Positions 1 through 12,289 of a stretch of DNA of 64,000 nucleotides are shown here, in pieces. Each line of letters starts with the position of its first letter. The stretch's first letter is position 1. Position numbers and translations under genes: made by a program. Source of the DNA: Limnanthes douglasii subsp. nivea (lineage: Eukaryota; Streptophyta; Magnoliopsida; Brassicales; Limnanthaceae); NCBI GenBank assembly GCA_036936605.1, contig JAUPFV010000005.1, positions 187,424,958 to 187,488,957 on the forward strand, in the 5' to 3' direction. The notes beneath the pieces are model-generated. The model worked only from the letters and a program-made list of their open reading frames with translations, made no database searches and had not been told where the DNA came from.

Positions 1-851
1 AAGTTCTCTATGTCCGAAGTAAAAGCGGTTAGAACTCCCGTTCGTTGCAATTCAAAATCTGTAACACTCAAGCACCAACCAAAGGAACATATAAGAAGTA
101 TAGGTTGGAGATACCTTATACCAATATTATTGGTAGCATTATGTATGCTATGATTTGCATGAGACCTGATCTTGCTTATGTCGTAAAGGTTTTAAGAAGA
201 TTCATGTTAGGTCCGTGAAAGTCATATTGGCATGTACTCAAGTGGCTCATGAGATACTTAAAGGGATCTATTGTTGTAGGTTTCAGTTACAATCAGAAGA
301 ATATAATGATATAATACTTGAAAAGGTATGTGGACTCTAATTATGCAGTCTGTCTTGATATAAAGAAGTCAAGTTCAGGTTATCTATTTATTATGATTGG
401 AAGAGTGGTTAGCTAGCAATTTTGTATAAAGAAGATAATTATGTTTTCGCCCATGAAAGTTGAGTATATGTTGTTATGGAATACATGAATGAAACAATTT
501 GGCTGAAGGGATTGTAGAGTGAACTCATGGGCGTTGAGCAATATGTTGTTTTGTCCTGCGATAACACTAGTGCCCTTCATTTGATGAAAAATCTGAATTT
601 CCATTAACAAACTAAACATGTAAACATTAAGCTGCACTTCATCTAAGACATGGTGGAAAAAGAGAAACTGAATGTGGCTAAGATTGTTAGCGAGAAAAAT
701 CATATGGTTCTCTGAGCAAGATATGTCCAATTTCAAAATTGAAAAACTGCATAAGAATGGTGCAAGTCTAGGATGCAGGTGCGTTGCTTTCTAGAAAGTA
801 GAACATTGGTTGCAATAAATGTTGAGGTTACTATAAGCCTATGTGTAGAAT
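1..851 (+). pseudogene. Decayed Ty1/copia pol: end of RT and RNase H
   Basis: Broken reading frames match the C-terminal part of a plant Ty1/copia polyprotein. Around 130-180 the translation reads IGSIMYAMICMRPDLAY, the conserved stretch at the end of copia reverse transcriptase. It is followed near 220-270 by HVLKWLMRYLKGS. RNase H remnants follow: YVDSNYAVCLDIKKSSSGY near 325-380, an AEYM motif near 455-470, and a KHVNIKLHFI-like segment near 617-650. Several stops and frame changes separate these blocks, so nothing functional is encoded. The 5' part of the element lies outside the window. Class assignment is secure; exact limits are not. Confidence 0.85.
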
Positions 852-1718
852 TGTTAGGTTTATGCTAGAAATAACTCATCAATTAAGATACCACAGATGG
901 ACTACATGGGCATATTAAAATCTGTTGTTTACATGTATAAGCAAAAAAAATTGAAACTCTTGGGCTAAAGCTTAGGACGTGAATTAGACCCAGAGACGTG
1001 TGTTGAATCGTAAGGGATGATTTAAGTTTTCAAGAGTGATGTCTATTGATTCGAAGGAGATATGTGCTAATCCAAAGCATAATGGTCCAAAAATAGCTGA
1101 TCCAAAACAGACCGATCTGAAGCAGACGGTTCCTTAATAGTCTAATCTGAAGCGAGTTGGCTCAAAGCATAAGATTTTGACCAAAGCGGATACTTTTACT
1201 TCCTAGTTTTCTTATTTAATTGAGTATTCTATTTTGTTATTCCTATATTAATTATGTTTCCTATTAATTTAGATCCATGTTTATGAGACTTCCTATATTA
1301 AGGGATTAGGAGTTTATTACAGTCGTTGATTAATGGAATTTATTCAAGAGCATCTGATAGAGAATTAGTGTTTTCCATAAACCTATAAATAGTAGAAGGT
1401 ATCCAATGCAAGTGTATGGAATGGAGAAATATTTTTGTGAGCAACATATTTCTTAAATAAGAAAAATAGATCTAACTTTTTTGAGAGAAAAATAAGATGA
1501 TAGGTAAACACTAGTTATAGACCTTTGTGAATCAGGTCACCTTTGTAACAAGGAGTGATTCAGTCCTTTGTGTTTGAGAGTCTTTTTGTAATCTAAGTGT
1601 TTATAAAAGGGTGTTTATTTCACGTGGAAGATTTATTTACAATCTGAACCACGTTAAATCTACCTTGTTTAATTGGTTTGATATCATGCTTTATTTTATT
1701 TATTTCCTGTCTCGAACA
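852..1718 (+). repeat. Probable 3' LTR of the left-edge copia element
   Basis: The region follows the RNase H remnant directly. It starts at TGTTAGG, a usual copia LTR start, and contains CTGAACCACGTTAAATC (about 1645-1661), a word typical of the U5 region of many plant copia LTRs. Short degenerate repeats built on TCTGAAGC lie at about 1085-1190. A plausible end is CGAACA at 1718. The partner LTR is outside the window, so both boundaries are inferred. Confidence 0.45.
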
Positions 1719-2908
1719 TGGTAAACTATTCTTCTGAATGATCGATAATTGCACCTCGGTCCTTGCCTCGAACCAGTAAAGATTTTTCTTAGCACATGCA
1801 ATTGAATAAAATAACATAGTACATATAATGAAATTTTAGGACTGAATCACTCGGTCATTCACACACAATAACTAAAACGTCATGTACTATATGAATTTTA
1901 GGTAAAGTGAATAATCACCTGATTTGAAAAATTGAGCGCAAAGTTTTGGCTTTGCAAAGTCAGGTACAATGTTATTATGTTTGCACCATCTCTATAATAA
2001 AATATGTGCTCTCTACGACACTACAGCTACTACACACCCACTGCTGCACAAAGTCACATTAGTGTCGCATCATTGCAAATTTTGAAGTCCAGTTGTGAAA
2101 ACAACTCACATGCGCGTCATAACATAGTTGTTATTATAACAATGCTTTTGTGGCAAAGAACATTTTGCCACGATAATCCTCTGATTTTCAAAATCAATAA
2201 AAAAAATCATTTTGTTTACTTAATTATGTTTTCTCCAACTATTTTAAAAAACAAGGTTTGTAAACCTCAATCATTCATCTTACTACATATAAATATATAA
2301 TTATGACCTAAATCCAAAAATATAGAACAATTCTTTCTATAACATTTAATCCAAAATCTAAATGTGCACTTTATGATCAACTTTTATATACTATTAAATT
2401 ATAAATTAGTTTTTTATTTCTTCACAAAAACCTAAGTCTATTAACTGAATTGATTTAGAAGAAATAAACATAAAATTATAAAACATTCCTAATTTTCACA
2501 TGTATGCTCTAATACCAAGTGTAACATTTAGAGCTTATATATATATAGTATTATATAAACATACAACCAAAAACTTTAATGTGGATGAAAATATTCAAAT
2601 ACATAATAAGATAGAAGACTCACTGTTTGTCATCTTTATATCATTGATTAAAGAGATACCAAATTGGAGACGTCGATGACAGAAGAGAAGAAATCGATAA
2701 GAGAATGGTTGACGTTAGGTTTACGATCTAAGTGCGACGGTTGTGCATAATTATTTTGGTCATGAGCAGCCATGTATTTAGTCTTTGAACGAGAGAAACC
2801 GATAACACTACATGAACTGCAGGAGTTTAACTGTATCGTTTTAGCTTAAAAGAGAGAAAATATGTAAGATGAAGCACAAGAACGATAGTAATTGATTATG
2901 TATAGGTT

Positions 2909-2932
2909 ATATATATATATATATATATATAT
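2909..2932. repeat. (AT)12 microsatellite
   Basis: About 24 bases of uninterrupted alternating AT. Confidence 0.9.
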
Positions 2933-3119
2933 TAAATATTATATATCTATTGTTGACTTAACCCATAAGATCCAATACCGTTTTAATCTGATATCTCGTG
3001 TCGGTTGGGGACAATAACCATACTAGATTCTTAAGGCTAAATATATAATTCCATATTGACGGGTCCGTTGGATAGATATTATATCATTGCAAATAGTATT
3101 TATACAATATATTTTATGA

Positions 3120-3960
3120 GACTTTCTTTATAATTAACTGAAATTACAATCACAGTTTGGATATTCTCAATCTCCATAGATGAGACATCTAATTCAAAAT
3201 CTATATGGAAAAATAATACATTTAATTAAAATTCTCAATTTGTATAAAAAAATAACAAACTCATGTGAAAACCTTTAAATTCACAACTAGTGTAGAAAAA
3301 CAATAACCTTAGTTGAAAATTACACAAATTCTAACATGGTCTTAAAAAATAACCTCAGTTAGTTTGAATTTCTCGTATCATTTTTTCTAAAAAAATTTAG
3401 TTTAAAACGTTAAATGTTCAACTACACTTTAATATAATTAGCTCAATTAAAAACTTCTAAAATTATAAAATTTGGTAATCTTATTTTGAAAACTACATAA
3501 ATTATTATAGAGTCTATGAATAATAAATATAAGTAGAGAATTTTTTAAATTCTCAACTAAACTCCTGCTTAGTAACCAAATAAAAAACTTCTGAAAATTT
3601 TAAATTAATTTGAATATTAATTGATTGGAGGGTTTTTGAATTCTAAACTGGTCAAAAAACATAATACAAAAGGTTACGAACTTCAAAAAGATTCAAAAGA
3701 TTAGAAAAAATAACTTAAATTGCAAACTTCGGAATACCAACTCTCTATGAAAAATAATGGCCTAAGTAGATAAGTTTGTAATATTTTTACTTGATCCCAA
3801 ACTTTTAAAATTTAAGTTAAAAGATATAAAACTATCACATAGTCTTAAACTACTATAATTTCAGTTAAAAACTTCTAAAATATTCACATTAAAAAATAAA
3901 AAAAAATTCTAAAATTTTAAACAAAATATGATAAAATTATACAAATATAACTAATTTGAA
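3120..3960. repeat. Decayed AT-rich quasi-repeat
   Basis: The words AACTTCTAAAA, AACTTCTGAAAA and AAACTTTTAAAA recur at irregular intervals (about 3450, 3588, 3797, 3868), alternating with AATAACCT/AATAACTTA words. The same vocabulary reappears at about 8950-9040 on the far side of copia A, suggesting that the copia inserted into this repeat. It may be an old satellite or several decayed copies of one transposon. Confidence 0.35.
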
Positions 3961-4118
3961 ACTATCAATCGATAAAAATGAATATATAAGTTAGAGGTAG
4001 AAAAGTAAATACAAAAACAAACATATAAATAAATAATCTACGATATTATAAATAAAATTTATAAAAGTAAAAGACAATATTGAATATTGAATTTATAAAA
4101 AAACAAGATGGATGGAAA

Positions 4119-4710
4119 TGTTGGAATATGTTTATGGACCACCATAATATGGACCGACATCCTAGATATATATGCGGTCATTGTCTTAAGGTCTTCTAAT
4201 AATAAAAGTAATCGAGTTACTTATATTACATAATTGCATTGGACCCAAGTGTGGAAACCATGTTGAATTTGGGTACTCTGGAAACAAATGCGCAAATATC
4301 AACACTTAAGACTAAACTAATAATTCAGAGTGTAAATTAATTTTATCAATTTAATAGGTTGTGGCCTCGATCACCGGATGTCAATGGTTACTGGGCTTTA
4401 CAAATTTGGGCTCCACGTTGTTTAGTCTATATAATCAGACTTATGGTTTTGACATTTCTTCCGCTAAAACAAAAATTCAAAAGAAACTCTCGACAGCCAC
4501 CCTATTGTTGGTTGGAAGATCTTTCGAACCTTGTCTAAAGCACCTTGATAGTAGCTTTTGAAGATATAGAGCAAGTAGTTGATCACATAAGATTCGATAA
4601 TGGAGAATAGTATGCAAACCAGTAAATGTTCTCTTTTTCATTTATTCAATAGGTGAATCGACAATAACATCTTACATACGTATTTCTGCGGTTTGATGAG
4701 TGATTCATCA
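4119..4710 (+). repeat. 5' LTR of copia A
   Basis: It starts TGTTGGAATATG and ends ATTCATCA, 592 bp. It aligns with 8353-8908 through words such as AATAATAAAAGTAAT, TTGGTTGGAAG and GCGGTTTGATGA. Confidence 0.8.
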
Positions 4711-4712
4711 AT

Positions 4713-4726
4713 TGGTATTAAAGCCA
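4713..4726 (+). promoter_or_regulatory. Primer binding site of copia A (initiator-Met tRNA type)
   Basis: TGGTATTAAAGCCA lies two bases after the LTR and differs slightly from the usual plant copia sequence TGGTATCAGAGCCA, which pairs with the 3' end of initiator-Met tRNA. Confidence 0.75.
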
Positions 4727-5219
4727 ATAAAATCTCTCTTATGATTCATAGAATAATCCATTGCATGTCTATTGAATCATGTATGTTTTCTTCATATGCT
4801 GACTGTAACTTTCTCTGAAATTTGACATCAAATTAATCATAATATGACGAATCAATTCAAACTATTGGGGCATCGGCTCATCGATGGCTTAACCCCTAGT
4901 GTGATTGATGATCGAAGGGTGTCAAGAAATGTTCATCATAGCCACAAAACTGTTGACGATGTGGATGAAAACTTTAACCTGTGAGGATTCACAAACCCAT
5001 TACTAACATGATGACAACAAATCAATTATGTTTTTAAAAATCCAAATTTTATTATATTTTTCTTAAAATAATTGTTTAATTAATTTAAACTGAATTCTCT
5101 AATTTGTTTTATGTTATTATATGTGTGGGTATGTTATTCGTTGTATCTATATTTATGAAATGAATTTTTATATGTGCGAATGTTAAATGGATATGTATGA
5201 CTAAGTTTTGAAGAACGAT

Positions 5220-5610
5220 AGGTGAACTATGGAATTAATTTAATCAGCCATCTGGAAGGTTAAATTAGTCTATTTAGGTATCGTAGGCTTCCAAAGGTTT
5301 CGAGATGAATTTAAATTCAGATATTATCGATCCTCTCGAGGGTTAATGTTTGGGTTTAAATTAATCATGGACTATAGGGACTTACTGAAAATGGTCCTTG
5401 TCATGGCTTTAATCTAAAGTATGTGAAATCGGTCCTCTTGAAGGTTTCACTGGTACCTAGGAAACTTAAATTCATCTTTGAAATTTTTAATTTTAAATAG
5501 GTGAAATCGGTCATTCGGAAGGTTTCACCACTACTCAAGAAAATTAAATTATGGTTATTTTAATTTAAGTAAGTGAAATATCATCCTTCGAGAAGGTTGT
5601 ACTAGTACTT
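5220..5610 (+). repeat. Degenerate tandem repeat in the copia A leader/gag region
   Basis: At least three degenerate units of roughly 80-95 bp share GTGAAATCGGTC, a GAAGGTTTCAC word and an AAATTAAATT-like tail (clearest near 5425, 5500 and 5574; weaker near 5245). They lie where gag would be expected. No gag protein motif was recognised. Confidence 0.55.
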
Positions 5611-6359
5611 AAGTAATAATAATAATGATCATGGTGCTTTTTTAATATGATTTTCCCTCATGTATCTATTATCAGATTATTTTATGTTTTACATGTATAT
5701 ACCATATTCATGTATATTTTAATTTATATATCATGTATCTAAATGTGATTTATGTGTTATTTGTTCTTTTTCTAGTGCACTTGGGTAATAATGTTGTGAG
5801 GAATCGTTCACCCATGATAGATTGTGCAGATTTTATGTTATGAAAGGAAGACACACTACTGTATTTATCTATGCATAAATATGACTATGTTATGACTCAT
5901 CGCAGAACCTATGCCTTTAGTCCAGAAAGTACACTGGCGGAAACTAAGGAATATTAGAAATAGGAAAAGTTTCATAAGTGATGCATTGGTCTTATGTTAC
6001 ACTGTATCCTAGTAGCATGTCGAGGGGTTGTCTCGAAGGATATTACCACAACTACGTCTTTCTCGCGAAGGTCGAGAAAACATTTTTTCCAAGAACGAAA
6101 AGGTATAAATAAAACACCTTAAAAATAAGCTCCCACCAAAAAGTACACTAGTATATGGAACATCTATATGCACATTATTCTAATATCTATGATGACCAAA
6201 ATTTGAAAGCAGTCATGGTTGACCTTGTAAGGAGTGTGTGGTGAGATTCACATTTCAGTTATTTCCAGAGCGGTTTAGGTATTTCCAGTCCACCTATAAT
6301 TGCATTCGGGAAAACTTGAATATCAATAAGTTGATTTCCCACGCTGCACAAGAGGATTA

Positions 6360-8330
6360 GAGACTAAAAATGGAAATGTCTAAGATGAATGTGATAACAT
6401 TTTCAAAAAAAGATGTCAAACTAAGTCAAGGGCTTACACAGATAAGGAAAAAAAATGGACCGAAAAACAATCAACTTCTTTTTCACAGGTTATTCAGAAT
6501 CTCTAGGGGGTTTAAGTTTTATGATTCTCTCACTGATACTATATTTGAAATAGGAAAGATAAAAATTCAACCATGATACAGAAATATTCCGGTTATAACA
6601 AGATGAAACTCAAGTTAATCTTCCATAAGCAGATCAAAATGAAATCACGGGTAAAAGTCAAACTCTACTTATAAGTAAAACATGAGAAAATAGTTCCCTT
6701 ATGTAGGTCAACGAGAGAAAGGAAAAATCCTATAGATCCAAAATTTATAGCATTTCATCGGGAATATGTCGAGTCATGTGCTGGAACCGTAGATGATCCC
6801 ACATTATACAAACATACCATAGAAAGATCTGATTCTCAGAAGTGAATTCGCAGTATAAACTAATGTAAGATAATATAGTATGAGAACTTGTCCCGTCACC
6901 TGAAGGGAAACATAAAAATAATTATAAGTGAGTTTAAAAACCAAACACAATTATCTAGGTAGTGTGAAAAGGTATAAATATACGTTGTGGCCATTTATGG
7001 GTTAAAAGAGGTTTCTCTTTAGTGGTATAAAAAATTCTTTAAGGTGATAGTCTCTTTTGACGTTGAAGTCAATCCAGATGAGGATTGTATGTATAAAAAT
7101 TTTGATAGAGTAATTTCATATTTCTTATATTATACGTCGATGACATATTGATTTCTTCAAACAAGGAATTGTTATACTCTACAATAAGTTTCTCGAATAA
7201 TTCTCACACACTTCAAATATATTGGGAACGCTTCCGTAGTATTATTGGATTATCATAAAAGGCATATAATGAAAGTATGTTACAACGTTACGGATTAGTA
7301 AATTAAAAACCCTTAAGTATCCCTTTAGCAAATGGTATAGACTTATTATGGCTCAATACTCGAAGATACCAATTGAGATTGAAAATGAAAACGATCCCTT
7401 ATGTTTCAGTATTTGGAAGTTTAAAGTTTACACAACTTTATAATTGGTTGAACATTGCCTATCTTTGAATATGTTAAGGAAGTATGTAGGCAATACACAT
7501 ATGGACCACTAGAAGGAAATAAAAAAAGCACATGTAAAACGCGAAAGATCATTGGGTATTCCGACTTATTTTTTTGTGGATGTAAGAACACACTAAAAAG
7601 TACTTCGGGAAACATATTTTCATTAGTTGAAGGTGTAATATCCTTAAACGTGTAAAGCAAACACTTTTTGTCTCATCCATCATGGTAGAAGAATTTGTTG
7701 CATTCTTTGAGGCATTAAATTTGTAATTATGGCTACAAAAATCTGTAGTGCAATAATCTAACAGTAATAGGAACTTGTCTAGGTCCAAACACATAGATAT
7801 AAATTTTATATCTAATAAAAAGAAGAGTTTAGATGAGTCAAATAAATATAGAGCACATCGGTACAAACTCCATGATAACAGATCATGTAACAAAGGTGGT
7901 TTTGTCTAAGGTTTTCCAGGGGCACATCATTAGTATGGATTTAGTTGATTTAGAGGATGACTAATTTTAGTGGAAGTGTTTGTAATAGTATCGAATGATA
8001 TTTTGCAATATTGTATTCATAAAGGTTTATTGCAATAGACATGCTTGGTTATATTTCTTGATATATGCTCTTTATTGGATCTCCAGAGGTAGGAACCATT
8101 TAAGAGTAGATTTGTACGATTACAAGTCATATTACTCTTCAGTTACACTCCATAATGCGCCTAAGTAATTGATTGATATCAATAACGTAATTACTGCTGC
8201 ATCTTATTGTTCACACGAGAAAGAGATATTTCGTCCCTTATTGTTATCAATCATGTACGGGGTTGTACCATTCGCCTATTGACAATTGATTCAGGGATCT
8301 CACTAGAGTGGAATATATTCTTGAGTAGTA
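6360..8330 (+). pseudogene. Copia A pol remnant: integrase, RT, RNase H
   Basis: Near 6475-6545 the translation LFHRLFRISRGFKFYDSLTD corresponds to the block after the copia integrase core (consensus FxGYxxxSRGxKFYDP). Near 6882 the motif ELVPSPEG marks the segment before RT. RT remnants include WYKKFFKVIVSFDVEVNP (about 7025-7080) and the catalytic YVDDILISSN (about 7132-7161). RNase H remnants continue to about 8300. Frames change often and stops are frequent. Between the primer site and about 6360 no convincing gag was seen. Confidence 0.8.
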
Positions 8331-8340
8331 TGTGGTGATC

Positions 8341-8352
8341 CAAGTGAGAGAT
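8341..8352 (+). promoter_or_regulatory. Polypurine tract of copia A
   Basis: The purine-rich AAGTGAGAGA directly precedes the TGTTGGAA start of the 3' LTR. The same arrangement occurs at 14328-14340 in copia B. Confidence 0.7.
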
Positions 8353-8908
8353 TGTTGGAATATATTTATGGACCGACATAATATGAACCGATATGTATAT
8401 ATTTGGTTATTGTCTTAAAGTAGTCCAATAATAAAAGTAATGGAGTTAATTATATTAAATAATTAATTGTATGAGACTTATAGGTGAAAAGGGCGTTATA
8501 AGCCTAAATTTTGATCGATAACGTCTGAACTAATAAAATGTATAAATTTACTTGTGATACGACAAAAGTTATTGGGTTTTACAATTTTGTGCTTCAGGTT
8601 GGTTAGTCTATATAGTGAGACCTAGGGTTTTGTATTCCTTTAGGCAAAACAAAAACATATAACAAACTCTTGAGAATTAATATCTTGTTGGTTGGAAGGT
8701 CTCACACTATTTTCTCATACATTTTAGTAACAACTCCTGAAAATCAAATGCAATCGGTAGATTATAAAAGATCGGATAACGAAAAACAATTAACAAACCA
8801 ATAAAACAAATTCATTTATTTTACCAAACTGATGATAAATAATAATAAACTAAAAATAAATAATTTATTTATTTATTTATTTGCGGTTTGATGAACAATA
8901 AAACATCA
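8353..8908 (+). repeat. 3' LTR of copia A
   Basis: It starts TGTTGGAATATA and ends AACATCA, 556 bp. Its right part (about 8818-8860) does not match the 5' LTR. It instead shares a ~40-bp segment (TTTTACCAAACTGATGA and onward) with flanking DNA at about 9104-9145. Confidence 0.75.
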
Positions 8909-9604
8909 ACAAAATATTAAGTCTACGCTGTTTAACAAAATAGATGAAAACTTGGACTATGCTTATATAGATAAAAGTTACGAATCTCAACCTATACTAG
9001 AAAGTTTTTAAAATAACTTAGTTAAACGTTTCTTTTTAATTTTATTTAAGTTGACCGAATATACAGTCTATGGATATTAACAGAATACGATAGTGATTCA
9101 GATATTTTACCAAACTGATGAAAATTTAATAATAAACTAAAAATCGACCAATTTATACATAAAGAGCTAAACCGCATCAAAACTCTACTAGATGGATGGG
9201 AAGACTTCATAAAATATATTATTGAAAATATCGAATAAATCTGGATCAGCACACTGCAGTATGATCTACATGGTTTATTTTAATGATATATGTGGTTTAT
9301 TTTAATGAATAAATAATAAATAAACAGATAGGCACGAACCCTTTAAAGAAAAATAAGAACAAGGCAACAAATATATCGGACATATACAATAATACGAGTC
9401 TTCTATAGTCTGAAAATTTCGATTATTTTATTTATGAAACTATATATGTGAAAGGAATATGGCAATGCAAATGTACGTACGCCCTTTCTTATATATAAAT
9501 AATACTATCTATTTTGAAATTTTAATTTCAAATAAATCTTAAGAAACCATGGAGGAAGGTATTTTTTTAGTTTTAGAACTTATCAATTTCATATCCAAAT
9601 AGTT
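8909..9604. other. AT-rich spacer between copia A and copia B
   Basis: No gene seen. The left part resembles the quasi-repeat left of copia A. A small direct repeat (CATGGTTTATTTTAATGA / GTGGTTTATTTTAATGA) lies at about 9270-9307. Confidence 0.5.
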
Positions 9605-9609
9605 TATTT

Positions 9610-9663
9610 TGGAGACGTAATTATGGATGGTTAATCTTATTAATGAATAATTAAATTCATTAT

Positions 9664-9721
<58 letters not shown>

Positions 9722-10067
9722 TAGATTTTGAGTTTATAGATGACACGAGTACAGAGGTTGTATTTATATAAAGATTAGATTTAAATTTTAATATTTAAAT
9801 TTGAACGGATAATTTATGGAGAAAAAACGATAAATCAATTTAGTGGTTGTTGTCTTTATCACAAAGCGACTAAAGTACCGAGTTTAACATAATTAGAGTT
9901 TCTAATTATATTTCATATATAAAGGGTAATAAAATTAAGATAACCAACGTGCACCTAACATTTGAAGTAGGATTCAATTAAGAATAGTGATAGGATCCCG
10001 ACCAGTAAGAGTTTATTATTTCGAAAACTGATAAAACTGTATAGACAATTTAATTTTAGTTCTATCA
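9610..10067 (+). repeat. 5' LTR of copia B
   Basis: It begins TGGAGACGTAATTATGG, aligned with TGTTGGAATAATTATGG of the 3' LTR, and ends TTCTATCA. It is shorter than its partner and contains an (AT)n tract at about 9667-9715. The next bases, TGGGTATTAGAT (10069-10080), are a decayed initiator-Met-type primer site. Confidence 0.75.
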
Positions 10068-11089
10068 ATGGGTATTAGATAAAATCCCCTCTTAATTCAT
10101 ACGATAAATTGTATGTATATCTTTTATTGAATTAAATGCGTGTCTTTTTATATACAAGACCTATACAAATGTCGGATCGATGACTAAAGTTTAGAGTACG
10201 CTAAATATATTATAGAAACAAAATCAACTAAATTTAGTATACAAAACATAATGTTCAAGAAGAACATAAAAAAAACGAACTCAATGATCAGGGAGAACAA
10301 CAATCAATAAATCAAGAAGAACATCACATAAAGTATGAAATAAGTTAAGAAATTAACCTGCATTTTTTTGTTGATTTTCAATTGGAGAAGCAAAAAAATC
10401 GAAATCAGTGTGATGATTTTGGTGAGAAAATGGAAATAAAATTTTGCTTTGTTGGTGATTTTTGTGAGAAAATAGAAAGAAATCGTTGCCTTTCATTTTC
10501 TTGAAAGAATATAGTTCACATAAATGGGAAAATGAAGTAAAAAATAATAATGTCAAAAAAATTAAATTAGAATAATTTTTTATATATCTACCAAATTTTA
10601 GAAACGAAAATAAAATATTTTATAATAATATTGAAAGAACACCATTCAAAATGTCCATTTAATCACTAAAACATAAATAAAAAAAAATAAAAAAACTAAT
10701 ATTGTTGACCAAATTTAACTATATAATAAATAAATATAGATCATGATGTGTTTTATTAATGATAAAATCGTTTGTTGGTATTTAAATATATTTATAGAAA
10801 ATAAAAAAATTGAAATATACTAATTTCATTTTAATAATATCGGATGATTTGTGGTATCCCTGTCTCCCTCTAAGTGTGTGGCATATCTATCTCATAAGAA
10901 AAACATGTATTAAATGTTTAAGTTTTTATGAGTAACTATATTGTTTTGAAAGTATTTGAATTTTTTTTCAGTAAAATAAGGATTTTCTTGGTTGTTGAAG
11001 ATTTTTTCCCAAATTTATAATCAACCAAACCCTAATTTAACGGGACAAATCGGACTTATCTAGACAACGAATCATCGATGACGTAATTT

Positions 11090-11290
11090 CATATATTATT
11101 GCCTATCGAAGGCTCTTCGTCGATGTTCATGCTGGTCAGCTAGCTGCTGGCGCTACGAATGAACGCCGCAGCGTCCGAACAAATCACAACCCTCAATTTT
11201 TGCGATTACAACAGCAGGAGGCTGTTGGCTGGGCGAACGTCCAACGACAGCAACAACTGCTGATGCTGGCTAGGTGGCTTGCCTAGTGAC
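11090..11290 (+). other. GC-richer island inside copia B
   Basis: About 200 bp are clearly richer in G+C than their surroundings, with CTAGCTGCTGGCGC, GACAGCAACAACTGCTG and similar words. The + strand is mostly open and rich in Gln and Ala. It lies between the expected gag and integrase. It could be the preserved variable end of gag or a small insert; no family was recognised. Confidence 0.3.
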
Positions 11291-11299
11291 AACTACAAA

Positions 11300-11990
11300 A
11301 ACTGAAATATTTAGAGGCCCTAGACAAGTTCAACGCTTTTAGGACCGAAGTTGAAAACAACTACGTAGAAGAATTAAGAGTGTTAGCTATGGTTGATATC
11401 GCGGTTTGGGTAAAGAGCCATTTACAAAATACCTAGATGAGTGTGACATAGTCCCACAGTATACAATGTCGGGTTCATCCCGTACGAATGGTGTATTAGA
11501 GAGAGACGAAACCGTACACTAAGTGATATGGTAAGAAGTATGATAAGTAACTCATTTCTACTATTATCTCTATAGGAGAAAGCCATCAAATGTGCCGCAT
11601 ACATACTTAATAGATTACATAGTAAGGAAACCGTCAAAACCCAATATGAGCTCTAGAATGGGTGCATGCGCAATTTAAAGCATCTGCACATATTGGGGTG
11701 TCCAGCTGAGACAAAGGCATATAAACCTTAGAAAAATAATATGGACCTAAAAATGGTTAACTGTTTCTTTATTGGCTATTCTTAATATTCAAGGAGATTT
11801 CAATTTTATGGTCCGCATAGTCGTAGTATTATTAAAAGAACAACAAAGTTTCTTGAGGATGTTGTCTTTTGGGAGATATAATTTTGGAATAAATGTTCAT
11901 CTTGAATAAGAATATGTATAGATTCATGAAGGTTCTAATCGAGATACTCTTGTATCAGAATATTAGACTTTAATGCCAACCATTTTTGCC
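11300..11990 (+). pseudogene. Copia B integrase remnant
   Basis: Starting at about 11319 the translation LDKFNAFRTEVENNY matches the segment inside the copia integrase core. It is followed by RTLSDMVRSMISNS (about 11513), AIKCAAYILNRLHS (about 11584), LKHLHILGCPAETKAYKP (about 11678) and FFIGYS (about 11770). These occur in the order of the plant copia integrase and post-integrase region. The frame breaks several times and the first part of the core is missing. Confidence 0.85.
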
Positions 11991-12289
11991 TGGTTAAAAT
12001 AAGGTTATACTTAAAATAACATTGATTTTTGACTTGATTATTTTAACTATGACACAAATATGGTCCAGTTATAAGAAGATGACACTTAAGGTAATCTTCC
12101 ACAAAAATATAAAAATGACAATGTTCATGAGAATCAAACTCTACATCCTCAAGAAGTGTAAAAAGAAGCAAATGATGCCCTTAAGAAAGTCTATGAGAGA
12201 AAGGATGAATATATACCTTTTGATTATATATTATATCTTTAGAAACATGAAGAGTCATGTGTTGGACTTGTAAATGATCTTTTTTCCTA

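Larger units (their letters stand above)
1719..4118. other. AT-rich non-coding DNA
   Basis: No gene is supported here. The small open frames (for example 2004-2300) show no codon structure or known motif. Around 2010-2165 there are scattered words such as GTGTCGCA and TTGCCACGATAA of the kind found in subterminal regions of DNA transposons, but no matching ends were found. The right third is a decayed quasi-repeat described separately. Confidence 0.6.
4119..8908 (+). mobile_element. Ty1/copia retrotransposon A, decayed, both LTRs
   Basis: Two divergent LTRs both start with TGTTGGAATAT and end near GCGGTTTGATGA...CATCA. They enclose about 3.6 kb. The 5' LTR is followed by a primer site similar to the initiator-Met type, and the 3' LTR is preceded by a polypurine tract in the context CCAAGTGAGAGAT. 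Remnants of integrase, RT and RNase H occur in copia order (integrase before RT). No clear target-site duplication is visible: GGAAA precedes the element and ACAAA follows it. LTR divergence and many stops indicate an old insertion. Copia B shares the PPT/LTR junction and belongs to the same broad clade. Confidence 0.85.

Noticed and set aside
4114..8913. GGAAA/ACAAA as the target duplication of copia A
   Set aside because: Only three of five bases agree; not better than chance in AT-rich DNA.
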